Positions 54,830 to 62,619 of a DNA stretch of 64,000 nt are shown here, in pieces. Position 1 is the stretch's first letter; each line of letters opens with the position of its first letter. Below the pieces are notes generated by a model, which ran no database searches, had not been told where the DNA came from, and was given only the letters and a program-made list of their open reading frames with translations. Both the position numbers and the translations under genes were made by a program. The DNA is taken from NCBI RefSeq assembly GCF_001544495.1, contig NZ_FCNZ02000015.1, positions 1-64,000 of the forward strand. The letters run 5' to 3'. The DNA comes from Caballeronia telluris. Its GTDB lineage: Bacteria > Pseudomonadota > Gammaproteobacteria > Burkholderiales > Burkholderiaceae.

Positions 54830-56032
54830 ATGAACACCATCACGCTCAAACCGGCGAAGGACAAGTCGCTCGCGCGCCGCCATCCGTGGATCTACGCGAA
54901 CGCGATCGACCGCATCGACGGCAAGCCAGCGCCCGGCGCCACCGTCATCGTGCGCGCGCACGACGGCCGCTTTCTCGCGCGCGCCGCGTACAGCCCGCAA
55001 TCGCAGATCCGCGCGCGCGTCTGGAGTTTCGACGAAGCCGAGCCGATCGACCACGCGTTCTTCAAGCGCCGCGTGCAGCGGGCGATCGCGCACCGGCAGG
55101 CGCTGGTGAAGAACACAGGCGCGACGCGGCTCGTCTTCGGCGAGGCGGACGGCTTGCCCGGCCTGATCGTCGATTACTACGTCGCCGACGATGCGCTGCA
55201 ACGCGGCCAGCTCGTCTGCCAGTTCATGGCGACGGGCGTCGAGGCATGGAAGAGCGCGATCGTCGATGCCCTCACGGGCGCGACCGGCTGTCCGAACGTC
55301 TACGAGCGCTCGGACGTCTCGATTCGCCAGAAAGAAGGCCTCGAACAGATCACCGGCGTGCTCGCGGGCGATCCGCCGCCCGCCACGCTCATCGCGAACG
55401 AATGCGGCGTGCGTTATCACGTCGACGTGATGAACGGCCACAAGACGGGCTTCTACGTCGATCAGCGCGATAACCGCGTGCTCGTCGCCGAGCACGCGCG
55501 AGACCGCGACGTGCTGAACTGCTTCTGCTACACCGGCGGCTTTTCGCTCGCGGCGATGAAGGGCGGCGCGAAGCGCGTGGTGTCGATCGATTCGTCCGGC
55601 GAAGCGCTCGCGCTCGCGCAACAGAACGTGCTCGCGAACGGTTTCGCCCCCGAGCGCGCCCAGTGGCTCGACGCCGACGCCTTCAAGACACTGCGGCGTC
55701 TTTACGACGAAGGCGAGCGCTTCGACCTGATCGTGCTCGATCCGCCGAAATTCGCGCCGTCGCGCGAACACGTGGACCGCGCCGCGCGCGCCTACAAGGA
55801 CATCAATCTCACCGGATTCAAACTGCTGCGCCCCGGCGGCCTGCTCTTCACCTATTCGTGCTCCGGCGCAATCGACGCCGAGCTGTTCCAGAAGATCGTC
55901 GCAGGCGCCGCGGCCGACGCCCGAGTCGACGCGCGCATCTTGAAGCGGCTCGGCGCGGGCGTCGATCACCCATTGCTCACGGCGTTTCCGGAAGGCGAAT
56001 ACCTGAAAGGCCTGTTGTTGCAAATCGCGTGA
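54830..56032 (+). CDS. rlmI: 23S rRNA (cytosine1962-C5)-methyltransferase RlmI
   Basis: A 400-residue enzyme. The N-terminal PUA domain (about 1-75, RRHPWIYANAIDRIDGKPAP) is followed by an EEHEE domain and a Rossmann methyltransferase. SAM motifs: VLNCFCYTGGFSLAAMKGGA (about 225-244), SIDSSGEALALAQQN (about 248-262), and the catalytic-site motif IVLDPPKFAPSR (about 302-313) followed by FTYSCSGA with the Cys. It methylates C1962 of 23S rRNA. It starts 49 nt after xerC. Confidence 0.93.
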   Translation: MNTITLKPAKDKSLARRHPWIYANAIDRIDGKPAPGATVIVRAHDGRFLARAAYSPQSQIRARVWSFDEAEPIDHAFFKRRVQRAIAHRQALVKNTGATRLVFGEADGLPGLIVDYYVADDALQRGQLVCQFMATGVEAWKSAIVDALTGATGCPNVYERSDVSIRQKEGLEQITGVLAGDPPPATLIANECGVRYHVDVMNGHKTGFYVDQRDNRVLVAEHARDRDVLNCFCYTGGFSLAAMKGGAKRVVSIDSSGEALALAQQNVLANGFAPERAQWLDADAFKTLRRLYDEGERFDLIVLDPPKFAPSREHVDRAARAYKDINLTGFKLLRPGGLLFTYSCSGAIDAELFQKIVAGAAADARVDARILKRLGAGVDHPLLTAFPEGEYLKGLLLQIA

Positions 56033-56175
56033 GCGGCCATAGTTTCTGATTCCGGCGACGGGCCGCCCAAAGCGCCCACCCGACAAATATGTTTCAATAA
56101 TCGGCTGACTCGCCGCTTTCAATGCGTGAAAACGCGGCGCGCTAACCCCTACGACCTCCAAGCACAGGCGACGAC

Positions 56176-57255
56176 ATGATCCCAGTAACCATCCTGACCG
56201 GCTTCCTGGGCAGCGGCAAAACCACGCTGCTCAAGCGCATCCTGAACGAGAAGCACGGCATGAAGATCGCCGTGATCGAAAACGAGTTCGGCGAAGAGAA
56301 CATCGACAACGAAATCCTCGTGCAGGAAACGAACGAGCAGATCATCCAGATGAGCAACGGCTGCATCTGCTGCACGATCCGCGGCGATCTGGCCCGTGCG
56401 CTGGAAGACCTCGCGAACCGCAAGAAGGCGGGCACGCTCGACTTCGACCGCGTCGTGATCGAGACGACCGGTCTTGCGAACCCGGGCCCCGTCGCGCAGA
56501 CGTTCTTCATGGACAACACCATCGCGGACGAATTCCTGCTCGACGCGATCATCACGCTCGTCGACGCGAAACACGCCAATCATCAGCTGGACGAGCACGA
56601 AGTCGTGCAGCGCCAGGTCGGTTTCGCCGATCGCCTGTTCATCACGAAGTCGGATCTCGTCGATGCCGCCGCGCTCGAAGACCTCAAGCACCGGCTCGTG
56701 CACATGAATCCGCGCGCGGCGATCCGCGTCGTGAATTTCGGCGAGGCGGACATCAAGGAAATCTTCGACCTGCGCGGCTTCAACCTGAATTCGAAGCTGG
56801 AAATCGACCCCGATTTCCTCGCGGAAGACGATCACGCACATGACGATGCACACGCGCATGACCACGATCACGCGCACGACGACCACGATCATTCGACCTG
56901 CGGCCACGATCACAGCCACGACCACGAGCATCACCACCACCACGCGCACCACGACGACAAGATCAAGTCCTTCGTTTACCGCAGCGACAAGCCGTTCGAC
57001 GCCAATCGCCTCGAAGACTTCCTCGGCGGCATTCTGCAGATTTATGGCGAGCGCCTCTTGCGCTACAAGGGCGTGCTGTACATGAAGGGCGTCGATCGCA
57101 AGGTCGTGTTCCAGGGCGTGCATCAGATGATGGGCAGCGACCTCGCGGGCAAATGGCAGCCGATCGAAAAGAAGAACAGCAAGATGGTGTTCATCGGCAT
57201 CGAATTGCCGCAGGACCTGATCACCGACGGCCTCGACGCCTGCCTGGTCAAGTGA
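56176..57255 (+). CDS. CobW/YjiA-family GTPase (zinc metallochaperone type) with a His-rich loop
   Basis: A 359-residue G3E GTPase. Walker A is LTGFLGSGKTTLLKRI (about 6-21), then VIENEFGEENIDNE (about 34-47), the metal-binding GCICCTI (about 63-69) and TKSDLVD (about 156-162). At about 215-260 there is a very His- and Asp-rich loop (some 25 His in 45 residues) before the CobW C-terminal domain (SFVYRSDKPFDANRLEDF). Such proteins deliver Zn2+ or other metals to client enzymes. No Zur-type box was seen upstream. The start at 56176 has a weak site. Confidence 0.92.
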   Translation: MIPVTILTGFLGSGKTTLLKRILNEKHGMKIAVIENEFGEENIDNEILVQETNEQIIQMSNGCICCTIRGDLARALEDLANRKKAGTLDFDRVVIETTGLANPGPVAQTFFMDNTIADEFLLDAIITLVDAKHANHQLDEHEVVQRQVGFADRLFITKSDLVDAAALEDLKHRLVHMNPRAAIRVVNFGEADIKEIFDLRGFNLNSKLEIDPDFLAEDDHAHDDAHAHDHDHAHDDHDHSTCGHDHSHDHEHHHHHAHHDDKIKSFVYRSDKPFDANRLEDFLGGILQIYGERLLRYKGVLYMKGVDRKVVFQGVHQMMGSDLAGKWQPIEKKNSKMVFIGIELPQDLITDGLDACLVK

Positions 57256-57862
57256 TCCGCGTCTTCGTCGGCGCGCATCTGGCTGATGCGTGACCGGCGA
57301 AGCGCCCCGAATCGGACCGACAACCGACGAAACGCCGCCGCTGCACCGCGCGCGGCGTTTCTTCGTGCGGCTTTCGCATGAAAACTGTGACCGCACACAC
57401 GAACGTTGGTCGCTTTTTGACGTCTCAGGCGTTATATTTTTGAGATTCCGGCGGTAATCGACAGGGTTTTCCTCGGTTATCTTCGGAAATTGCGATTCAG
57501 TTACAATACAGCCCCGCTGAAGCAGCGCAACGGTCCGTGCGGCGGGTGAAGGCCGCCACACGGATCGCAGAAAGACTGAAGAGACACCGAGAACGTAGGC
57601 GTGTCGAGTAGCCTGAGACCGAGCTAATTCGAGACAACGCGTTCGAGGTTGAAGATGCGAAGGAAACCGCGCGGAAAACTTCCGGGCGATTTTCGGGCAC
57701 TTCGAAATCGGTTTACAGAGGAGTTCGGCCCCGCGTCGACGCGAAACGCGTCACGACAGCATGTTTTTGCGTGCGAGAGATCCGCACCGGACGCTGTCAG
57801 CGGGCAACGCAGAAGTGCGGGCGATGCGAGAGAAATCGCTCCACATTGAAGAAGCAAGCCAG
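57256..57862. other. Long leader region of dksA
   Basis: No gene is supported in this 600-nt gap. An AT-rich stretch at 57415-57515 (TATATTTTTG, TTACAATAC) is the likely promoter zone, which would give dksA a 5' leader of about 350 nt. Weak hairpins occur in the leader, but no known RNA class is recognised. Confidence 0.5.
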
Positions 57863-58282
57863 ATGACGACGAAACGACTCTTGACCGAAGCCGAAATCCT
57901 GAAGATGAGCGAGAAGGATTACATGAACGAGGATCAGCTCGCCTTCTTCAAGAACCGGCTCGAACAACTGCAGGCCGACATTCTGAAGAATGCCGGGCAG
58001 ACGACCGAAAATCTGCGGGAAACGGTGATCGTGCCGGACCCGGCGGACCGTGCGACGATCGAGGAAGAACATGCCCTCGAACTGCGCACGCGCGATCGCG
58101 AACGCAAGCTGCTGAAGAAGGTGCAGCAGTCGCTCGCGCGTATCGAGTCCGGCGATTACGGCTGGTGCGAGGAAACGGGCGAGCCGATCGGCATCCCCCG
58201 GCTGATCGCGCGTCCGACCGCCACGCTGTCGCTCGAGGCGCAGGAGCGCCGCGAACTGCGCCAGAAGCTGTTCGGCGACTGA
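57863..58282 (+). CDS. dksA: RNA polymerase-binding transcription factor DksA, one-cysteine form
   Basis: A 139-residue DksA. The long coiled coil (about 15-105) includes the tip acidic pair in VPDPADRATIEEE (about 53-65, the DPxDxA motif). The zinc-finger region reads GWCEETGEPIGIPRLIARPTA (about 106-125) then TLSLEAQE. Only the first of the four zinc cysteines remains; the others are Thr, Ser and Ala. It should act with ppGpp on rRNA and amino-acid promoters without bound zinc, like the low-Cys DksA variants. The start at 57863 has no strong ribosome site; an upstream frame is open. Confidence 0.95.
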   Translation: MTTKRLLTEAEILKMSEKDYMNEDQLAFFKNRLEQLQADILKNAGQTTENLRETVIVPDPADRATIEEEHALELRTRDRERKLLKKVQQSLARIESGDYGWCEETGEPIGIPRLIARPTATLSLEAQERRELRQKLFGD

Positions 58283-58400
58283 CCGGCCGAACCGGCCCGG
58301 CCGGCGATCCGCCGGCACGCGTCGCGGGGCCGCCCGCAGCGGGAGAGTCGCCGCCTTCGCGGATATCGGTCAGCACGGCGCGGCAACTCGCCACTTCGAA

Positions 58401-58429
58401 AGGCACACGTTCCACGTGTGCCTTTTTTG
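58401..58429 (+). terminator. Terminator after dksA
   Basis: AGGCACACGT (58401-58410) and ACGTGTGCCT (58414-58423) form a perfect 10-bp stem with a 3-nt loop, followed by six T. It lies 120 nt after the dksA stop. Confidence 0.93.
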
Positions 58430-58500
58430 TTTCTCGCCGCACGTCGACTCGGCGCGTCGGCTCCGGCGCGCAATTTCTGCCTGCCTGCCGCCAATCCCGA

Positions 58501-58528
58501 CTTGATTATTCGGGCGCCGCCCTAAAAT
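58501..58528 (+). promoter_or_regulatory. Heat-shock (sigma-32 type) promoter candidate for hslVU
   Basis: CTTGATT (58501-58507) and CCCTAAAAT (58520-58528) are 12 nt apart, close to the sigma-32 pattern CTTGAAA-N(11-16)-CCCCATNT. It lies about 150 nt before hslV, a known heat-shock operon in other bacteria. The rest of the gap (58530-58680) shows nothing else. Confidence 0.6.
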
Positions 58529-58680
58529 GCTCTGGACGCGCGCAGTCAGCGCGCGAGCGCGGCGCGACGCCAACGAGCGCGACGATGCGCGGAACCCCGC
58601 GCCGTGCACTCCATCGAATTCTCGACAGCGAGGCGGTTTTTCGCAGCCGCCCGCGTCCTTCGCTTTCTAAAGGAACGCAC

Positions 58681-59217
58681 ATGGAACAATTTCACGGCAC
58701 GACCATCGTCTCCGTGCGTCGCGGCGGCAAGGTCGCCCTCGGCGGCGACGGCCAGGTGACGCTCGGCAACATCGTCATGAAGGGCGGCGCCAAAAAGGTG
58801 CGCCGCATCTATGGCGGCAAGGTGCTGGTCGGCTTCGCCGGCGGCACGGCCGATGCGTTCTCCCTGCTCGACCGCTTCGAAGCGAAGCTCGAAAAGCATC
58901 AGGGCAACCTGACGCGCGCCGCCGTCGAACTGGCGAAGGACTGGCGCACCGACCGCATGCTGCGCCGGCTGGAAGCGATGCTGATCGCCGCCGACGCACA
59001 GGCCACGCTCGTCATCACCGGCAACGGCGACGTGCTCGATCCCGAAAACGGCATCTGCGCGATCGGCTCGGGTGGCGCGTACGCGCAGGCCGCGGCGCAG
59101 GCGCTCGCGGAAAATACCGACCTCTCTCCGCGCGACATCGTCGAAAAGTCGCTCGCGATCGCGGGTGACATGTGCATCTACACGAACCACAATCGCGTCA
59201 TCGAGACGATCGAGTAA
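58681..59217 (+). CDS. hslV: ATP-dependent protease peptidase subunit HslV
   Basis: A 178-residue N-terminal-nucleophile hydrolase. Cleavage after MEQFHG exposes the catalytic Thr7 of TTIVSVRRGG. GDGQVTLGN (about 23-31), VRRIYGGKVLVGFAGG (about 41-56) and the GSGGAYAQAAAQAL region (about 129-142) are canonical. HslV hexamers stack and are opened by HslU. It is 28 nt upstream of hslU. ATG 58681 follows AAAGGAACGC. Confidence 0.97.
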   Translation: MEQFHGTTIVSVRRGGKVALGGDGQVTLGNIVMKGGAKKVRRIYGGKVLVGFAGGTADAFSLLDRFEAKLEKHQGNLTRAAVELAKDWRTDRMLRRLEAMLIAADAQATLVITGNGDVLDPENGICAIGSGGAYAQAAAQALAENTDLSPRDIVEKSLAIAGDMCIYTNHNRVIETIE

Positions 59218-59245
59218 GACCGGACTAAAGGCAAAGGACCAAGCG

Positions 59246-60592
59246 ATGACCACCATGACTCCCGCCGAGATCGTCTCGGAACTCGACAAGCACATCATCG
59301 GCCAGGGCCGCGCGAAGAAAGCGGTCGCCGTCGCGCTGCGCAATCGCTGGCGCCGTCAGCAGGTCGAGGAGCCGTTGCGCCAGGAAATCACGCCGAAGAA
59401 CATCCTGATGATCGGACCGACCGGCGTCGGCAAGACCGAAATCGCGCGGCGTCTGGCGAAGCTCGCCGACGCGCCGTTCATCAAGATCGAAGCGACCAAG
59501 TTCACCGAAGTCGGTTACGTGGGCCGCGACGTGGACAGCATCGTGCGCGACCTGATTGAAATCTCGGTCAAGCAGACGCGCGAATCGGAGATGAAGAAGG
59601 TTCGCTCGAAGGCGGAAGACCGCGCGGAAGACCGCATCCTCGACATCCTGCTGCCGCCCTCGCGCACGGTCGGCTTCGGCGCATCGACTGCCGCCGAAAG
59701 CGCCGACGACACGAACAACACCACGCGCCAGACCTTCCGCAAGCGTCTGCGTGAAGGCGCGCTGGACGAAAAGGAAGTCGAGCTGGATGTCGAGCAGCCG
59801 CAGGTCGGCATGGACATCATGGGGCCGCCGGGCATGGAAGACATGACCGAACAGATCCGCTCGATGTTCGCGAACATCGGCGGCGGCAAGAAGACGCGTC
59901 GCAAGGTGAAGGTGAAGGAAGCGCTGAAGCTCCTCACCGACGAAGAAGCCGGCAAGCTCCTGAACGACGAAGAAGTGAAGGCGAAGGCGGTGCAGAACGT
60001 CGAACAGAACGGCATCGTGTTCCTCGACGAAATCGACAAGATCGCGTCGCGCAGTGAAGCGGGCGGCGCCGAAGTCTCGCGCGCGGGCGTGCAGCGCGAT
60101 TTGCTGCCGCTGGTGGAAGGCACCACGATCAACACCAAGTACGGGATGATCAAGACCGATCACATCCTGTTCATCGCGAGCGGCGCGTTTCACCTCGCGA
60201 AGCCGAGCGATCTGATTCCCGAGTTGCAGGGCCGTTTTCCGATTCGTGTGGAACTGGATTCGTTGTCGGTCGGCGACTTCGAATCGATTTTGAACACGAC
60301 CGACGCCAGCCTCGTGAAGCAGTACAAGGCGCTCCTCGCGACGGAAGACGTCCAGCTCGATTTCGCCGACGACGGCATTCGCCGGCTCGCGGAAATCGCG
60401 TTTTCGGTCAACGAGAAGACCGAGAACATCGGCGCGCGGCGGCTTTATACGGTGATCGAAAAGCTGCTGGAAGAAGTCTCGTTCTCGGCAGGCAATCACA
60501 CGGGCCAGCCGGTGAAGATCGACGCCGCTTACGTCGATCGCGCGTTGAACGAGGTGGCCGACGACGAAGACTTGTCGCGCTACGTGCTGTAA
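59246..60592 (+). CDS. hslU: ATP-dependent protease ATPase subunit HslU
   Basis: A 448-residue AAA+ unfoldase. Walker A is MIGPTGVGKTEIARRL (about 55-70), the pore motif region is TKFTEVGYVGRDVDSI (about 86-101, GYVG), the intermediate I-domain spans about 110-235, and Walker B is GIVFLDEIDKIASR (about 255-268). The arginine finger region and C-terminal LSRYVL, which activates HslV, are intact. It unfolds substrates and feeds them to HslV. A strong terminator follows. Confidence 0.98.
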   Translation: MTTMTPAEIVSELDKHIIGQGRAKKAVAVALRNRWRRQQVEEPLRQEITPKNILMIGPTGVGKTEIARRLAKLADAPFIKIEATKFTEVGYVGRDVDSIVRDLIEISVKQTRESEMKKVRSKAEDRAEDRILDILLPPSRTVGFGASTAAESADDTNNTTRQTFRKRLREGALDEKEVELDVEQPQVGMDIMGPPGMEDMTEQIRSMFANIGGGKKTRRKVKVKEALKLLTDEEAGKLLNDEEVKAKAVQNVEQNGIVFLDEIDKIASRSEAGGAEVSRAGVQRDLLPLVEGTTINTKYGMIKTDHILFIASGAFHLAKPSDLIPELQGRFPIRVELDSLSVGDFESILNTTDASLVKQYKALLATEDVQLDFADDGIRRLAEIAFSVNEKTENIGARRLYTVIEKLLEEVSFSAGNHTGQPVKIDAAYVDRALNEVADDEDLSRYVL

Positions 60593-60611
60593 AGGCGTTT
60601 AAGAAAGTGGA

Positions 60612-60643
60612 AAGGGCGGCTCTCGCGAGCCGCCCTTTTTTTA
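60612..60643. terminator. Terminator between hslU and regA
   Basis: AAGGGCGGCTC (60612-60622) and GAGCCGCCCTT (60627-60637) form an 11-bp stem with a 4-nt loop, followed by seven T on the plus strand and preceded by A residues for the minus strand. It can serve both converging genes. Confidence 0.92.
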
Positions 60644-61183
60644 TTGCCGCACCGGCTTTTTAGCCAGCTTTCGCTGCAACGTCCGACGGTGCATGTTCAG
60701 CGCGCGCGCCGTCGCGGAGATGTTGCCGTTGTTCTCCGCGAGCACGCGCTGGATGTGCTCCCATTCGAGCCGCGCGACGGAAAGCAGCGTCGGATGCTCG
60801 ATGGCTTCTTCCGCCGTCTGCTCGCTCGCCTCTTCCTGCAACGCCGACAGAATCGTTTCGACGTTCGCCGGCTTCGCCAGATAGTTGTCCGCACCATCTT
60901 TCACCGCCTGCACGGCCGTCGCGATGCTCGCGTAGCCGGTCAGGACGAGAATGCGCGCGTCGGGCTGCAGGTCGCGCAACGGCGCGACGAGCGTGAGCCC
61001 GGAATCGTTGCCCAGATGCAAATCCACCGTGATCTGGTTGAACTTCTGCGAGTTCGCGAGCTTCAGCGCCTCCTCCGCATTGTGCGCCTGGTGCGGCGTA
61101 TAGCCGCGCCGCGTCAACCCGCGCGCGAGAATGCCCGAGAAGACCTCGTCGTCGTCGATGATCAGAAAGTTCGTATCGCTCAT
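60641..61183 (-). CDS. regA: RegA/ActR/RoxR-type redox response regulator
   Basis: A 180-residue regulator. The receiver has FLIIDDDEVF (about 6-15), phospho-acceptor Asp in ITVDLHLGNDSGL (about 52-64), LVLTGYASIATAVQ and the Lys in YLAKPAN. A Pro/Glu linker leads to a Fis-type helix-turn-helix (RVLAENNGNISATARALNMH, about 147-166, then RRTLQRKL). RegA-type factors control respiratory, carbon and nitrogen genes in response to redox state. Its ATG overlaps the regB stop. Confidence 0.92.
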   Translation of the reverse strand: MSDTNFLIIDDDEVFSGILARGLTRRGYTPHQAHNAEEALKLANSQKFNQITVDLHLGNDSGLTLVAPLRDLQPDARILVLTGYASIATAVQAVKDGADNYLAKPANVETILSALQEEASEQTAEEAIEHPTLLSVARLEWEHIQRVLAENNGNISATARALNMHRRTLQRKLAKKPVRQ

Positions 61184-62502
61184 GCTTTTTTCTCCATGGT
61201 GGCGGACGCCTGGCCGCCCTGTTGCATCCTTGCTGCGCGTGCATTTTCTGTCGACGCGCCGCGCTCCGGCAGTCGCAACACGGCGTGCGTGCCGCGCGGC
61301 CTGGCCGCCGCGAGTTCGATCGATCCGCCGAGCCGCGCCGCCGACGTGAAGGCGAGATAAAGCCCGACGCCGTGGCCGCCCTGCGTGCTGTCGACCGGCA
61401 TCGCGCCGAGCGAGCCGCGCAGCGCGGGCGGAATGCCCGGTCCGCGATCGCAGACGTCGAACCGGATAACCGGATCGACGTCGTCGTGCACGACCGACGT
61501 TTCGAGCGTCACCGAGTCGCTGCTCGCTCGCGCCGCATTATCCAGCAGAATCGTGAGAATCTGGCCGACCGCGACGGTATCGTCGATCGAAACATCGGCG
61601 GGCGTCGTGCCGAGGCGCTCGAAGCGCACATGCGGATGACGCAGCCGCCACTGGGCGACGAAGCTTTCGAGCCAGTCGGCAAGCGGCTGACGGTTCGACG
61701 GGCCGCTCGCGCGGCTGCGCAGCCGCGCGAGCGCGGACGTGCACAGGCCCATTTGCTGTTCGAGCAGTTCCAAGTCGGCGGCGTAGGGCGCGAGGTTGGT
61801 GTCGCTCGACGCGGCGTCGCGCAGTTCTTCGCTCAACATCGCGATGGTCGAGAGCGGCGTGCCGATTTCATGCGCGACCGTCGCGGCCTGGACGCCCAGC
61901 GCGACCGCGCGCTCGTCGCGCAGGAGGCGCTGCTGGGCGTCGGCGAGCGCGGCATCGCGCAGGCGCAGCGCGCGCGACATGCGCGCGACGAACCAGCCGA
62001 TCAGCCCGACGCTCACCATGAAGTTGACCCACAGCCCCATGCGGAAATACTCGAAGAGATTCGCCGGATTCTCGATATTGAGCGGCACGTAGTGATAGCT
62101 AAGGAGCGCATAGCAAATCACGGCGAAGAGCGCGAGCATCGTCATCATCGTCCACGGCAGCACGGCCGCCGCGATGGCGAGCGACGGAATGTAGAGCGTG
62201 ACGAACGGATTGGTCACGCCGCCGGAGAGGAACAGCAACGCCGACAGCGCGCCGAGATCGACCCATAGTTGCCCGAACAGTTCGAGATTGGTCTCGGGTC
62301 GCGCCCGCGAGACGCGCAGCCACGTGAACGCGTTGAAGACCGCCTCCAGGCCGATAACGAGCAGCATCGCGGGCAGCGGCAGATGCGCGCCGTAGAAAAC
62401 CTGGACGACAGCGATCGTGACGAGCTGTCCAATGATCGCCAGGCTGCGCAGCCAGAACAGATGGCCGAGGTTGACGCGTCCCGTGTTCGTGATTCGATGC
62501 AT
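61180..62502 (-). CDS. regB: RegB/RoxS-type redox-sensing histidine kinase
   Basis: A 440-residue membrane kinase. Six hydrophobic segments fill about 15-170. The quinone-binding heptad GGVTNPF (about 90-96) sits between them. The H box is VAHEIGTPLSTIAMLSEEL (about 221-239), and the ATP domain has LLDNAARASS, DVCDRGPGIP and GGHGVGLYLAF. In RegB the kinase is switched off by oxidised quinone. A Cys in GLCTSALARL (about residue 270) may be the redox Cys, though its position differs from the R. capsulatus site; this is uncertain. ATG 62502 is taken as the start; it overlaps regA at its end. Confidence 0.9.
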   Translation of the reverse strand: MHRITNTGRVNLGHLFWLRSLAIIGQLVTIAVVQVFYGAHLPLPAMLLVIGLEAVFNAFTWLRVSRARPETNLELFGQLWVDLGALSALLFLSGGVTNPFVTLYIPSLAIAAAVLPWTMMTMLALFAVICYALLSYHYVPLNIENPANLFEYFRMGLWVNFMVSVGLIGWFVARMSRALRLRDAALADAQQRLLRDERAVALGVQAATVAHEIGTPLSTIAMLSEELRDAASSDTNLAPYAADLELLEQQMGLCTSALARLRSRASGPSNRQPLADWLESFVAQWRLRHPHVRFERLGTTPADVSIDDTVAVGQILTILLDNAARASSDSVTLETSVVHDDVDPVIRFDVCDRGPGIPPALRGSLGAMPVDSTQGGHGVGLYLAFTSAARLGGSIELAAARPRGTHAVLRLPERGASTENARAARMQQGGQASATMEKKA

Positions 62503-62619
62503 CGCGATGAATCCTGCGTGTATTTCGGAATTATCTTGTGGTCGAAGATTACAGGTTGCCACACCATCGAAAGTTAAATTTCGAAAACCTGGCGCGGCCC
62601 GGCCGCCAACTTCAAAACG

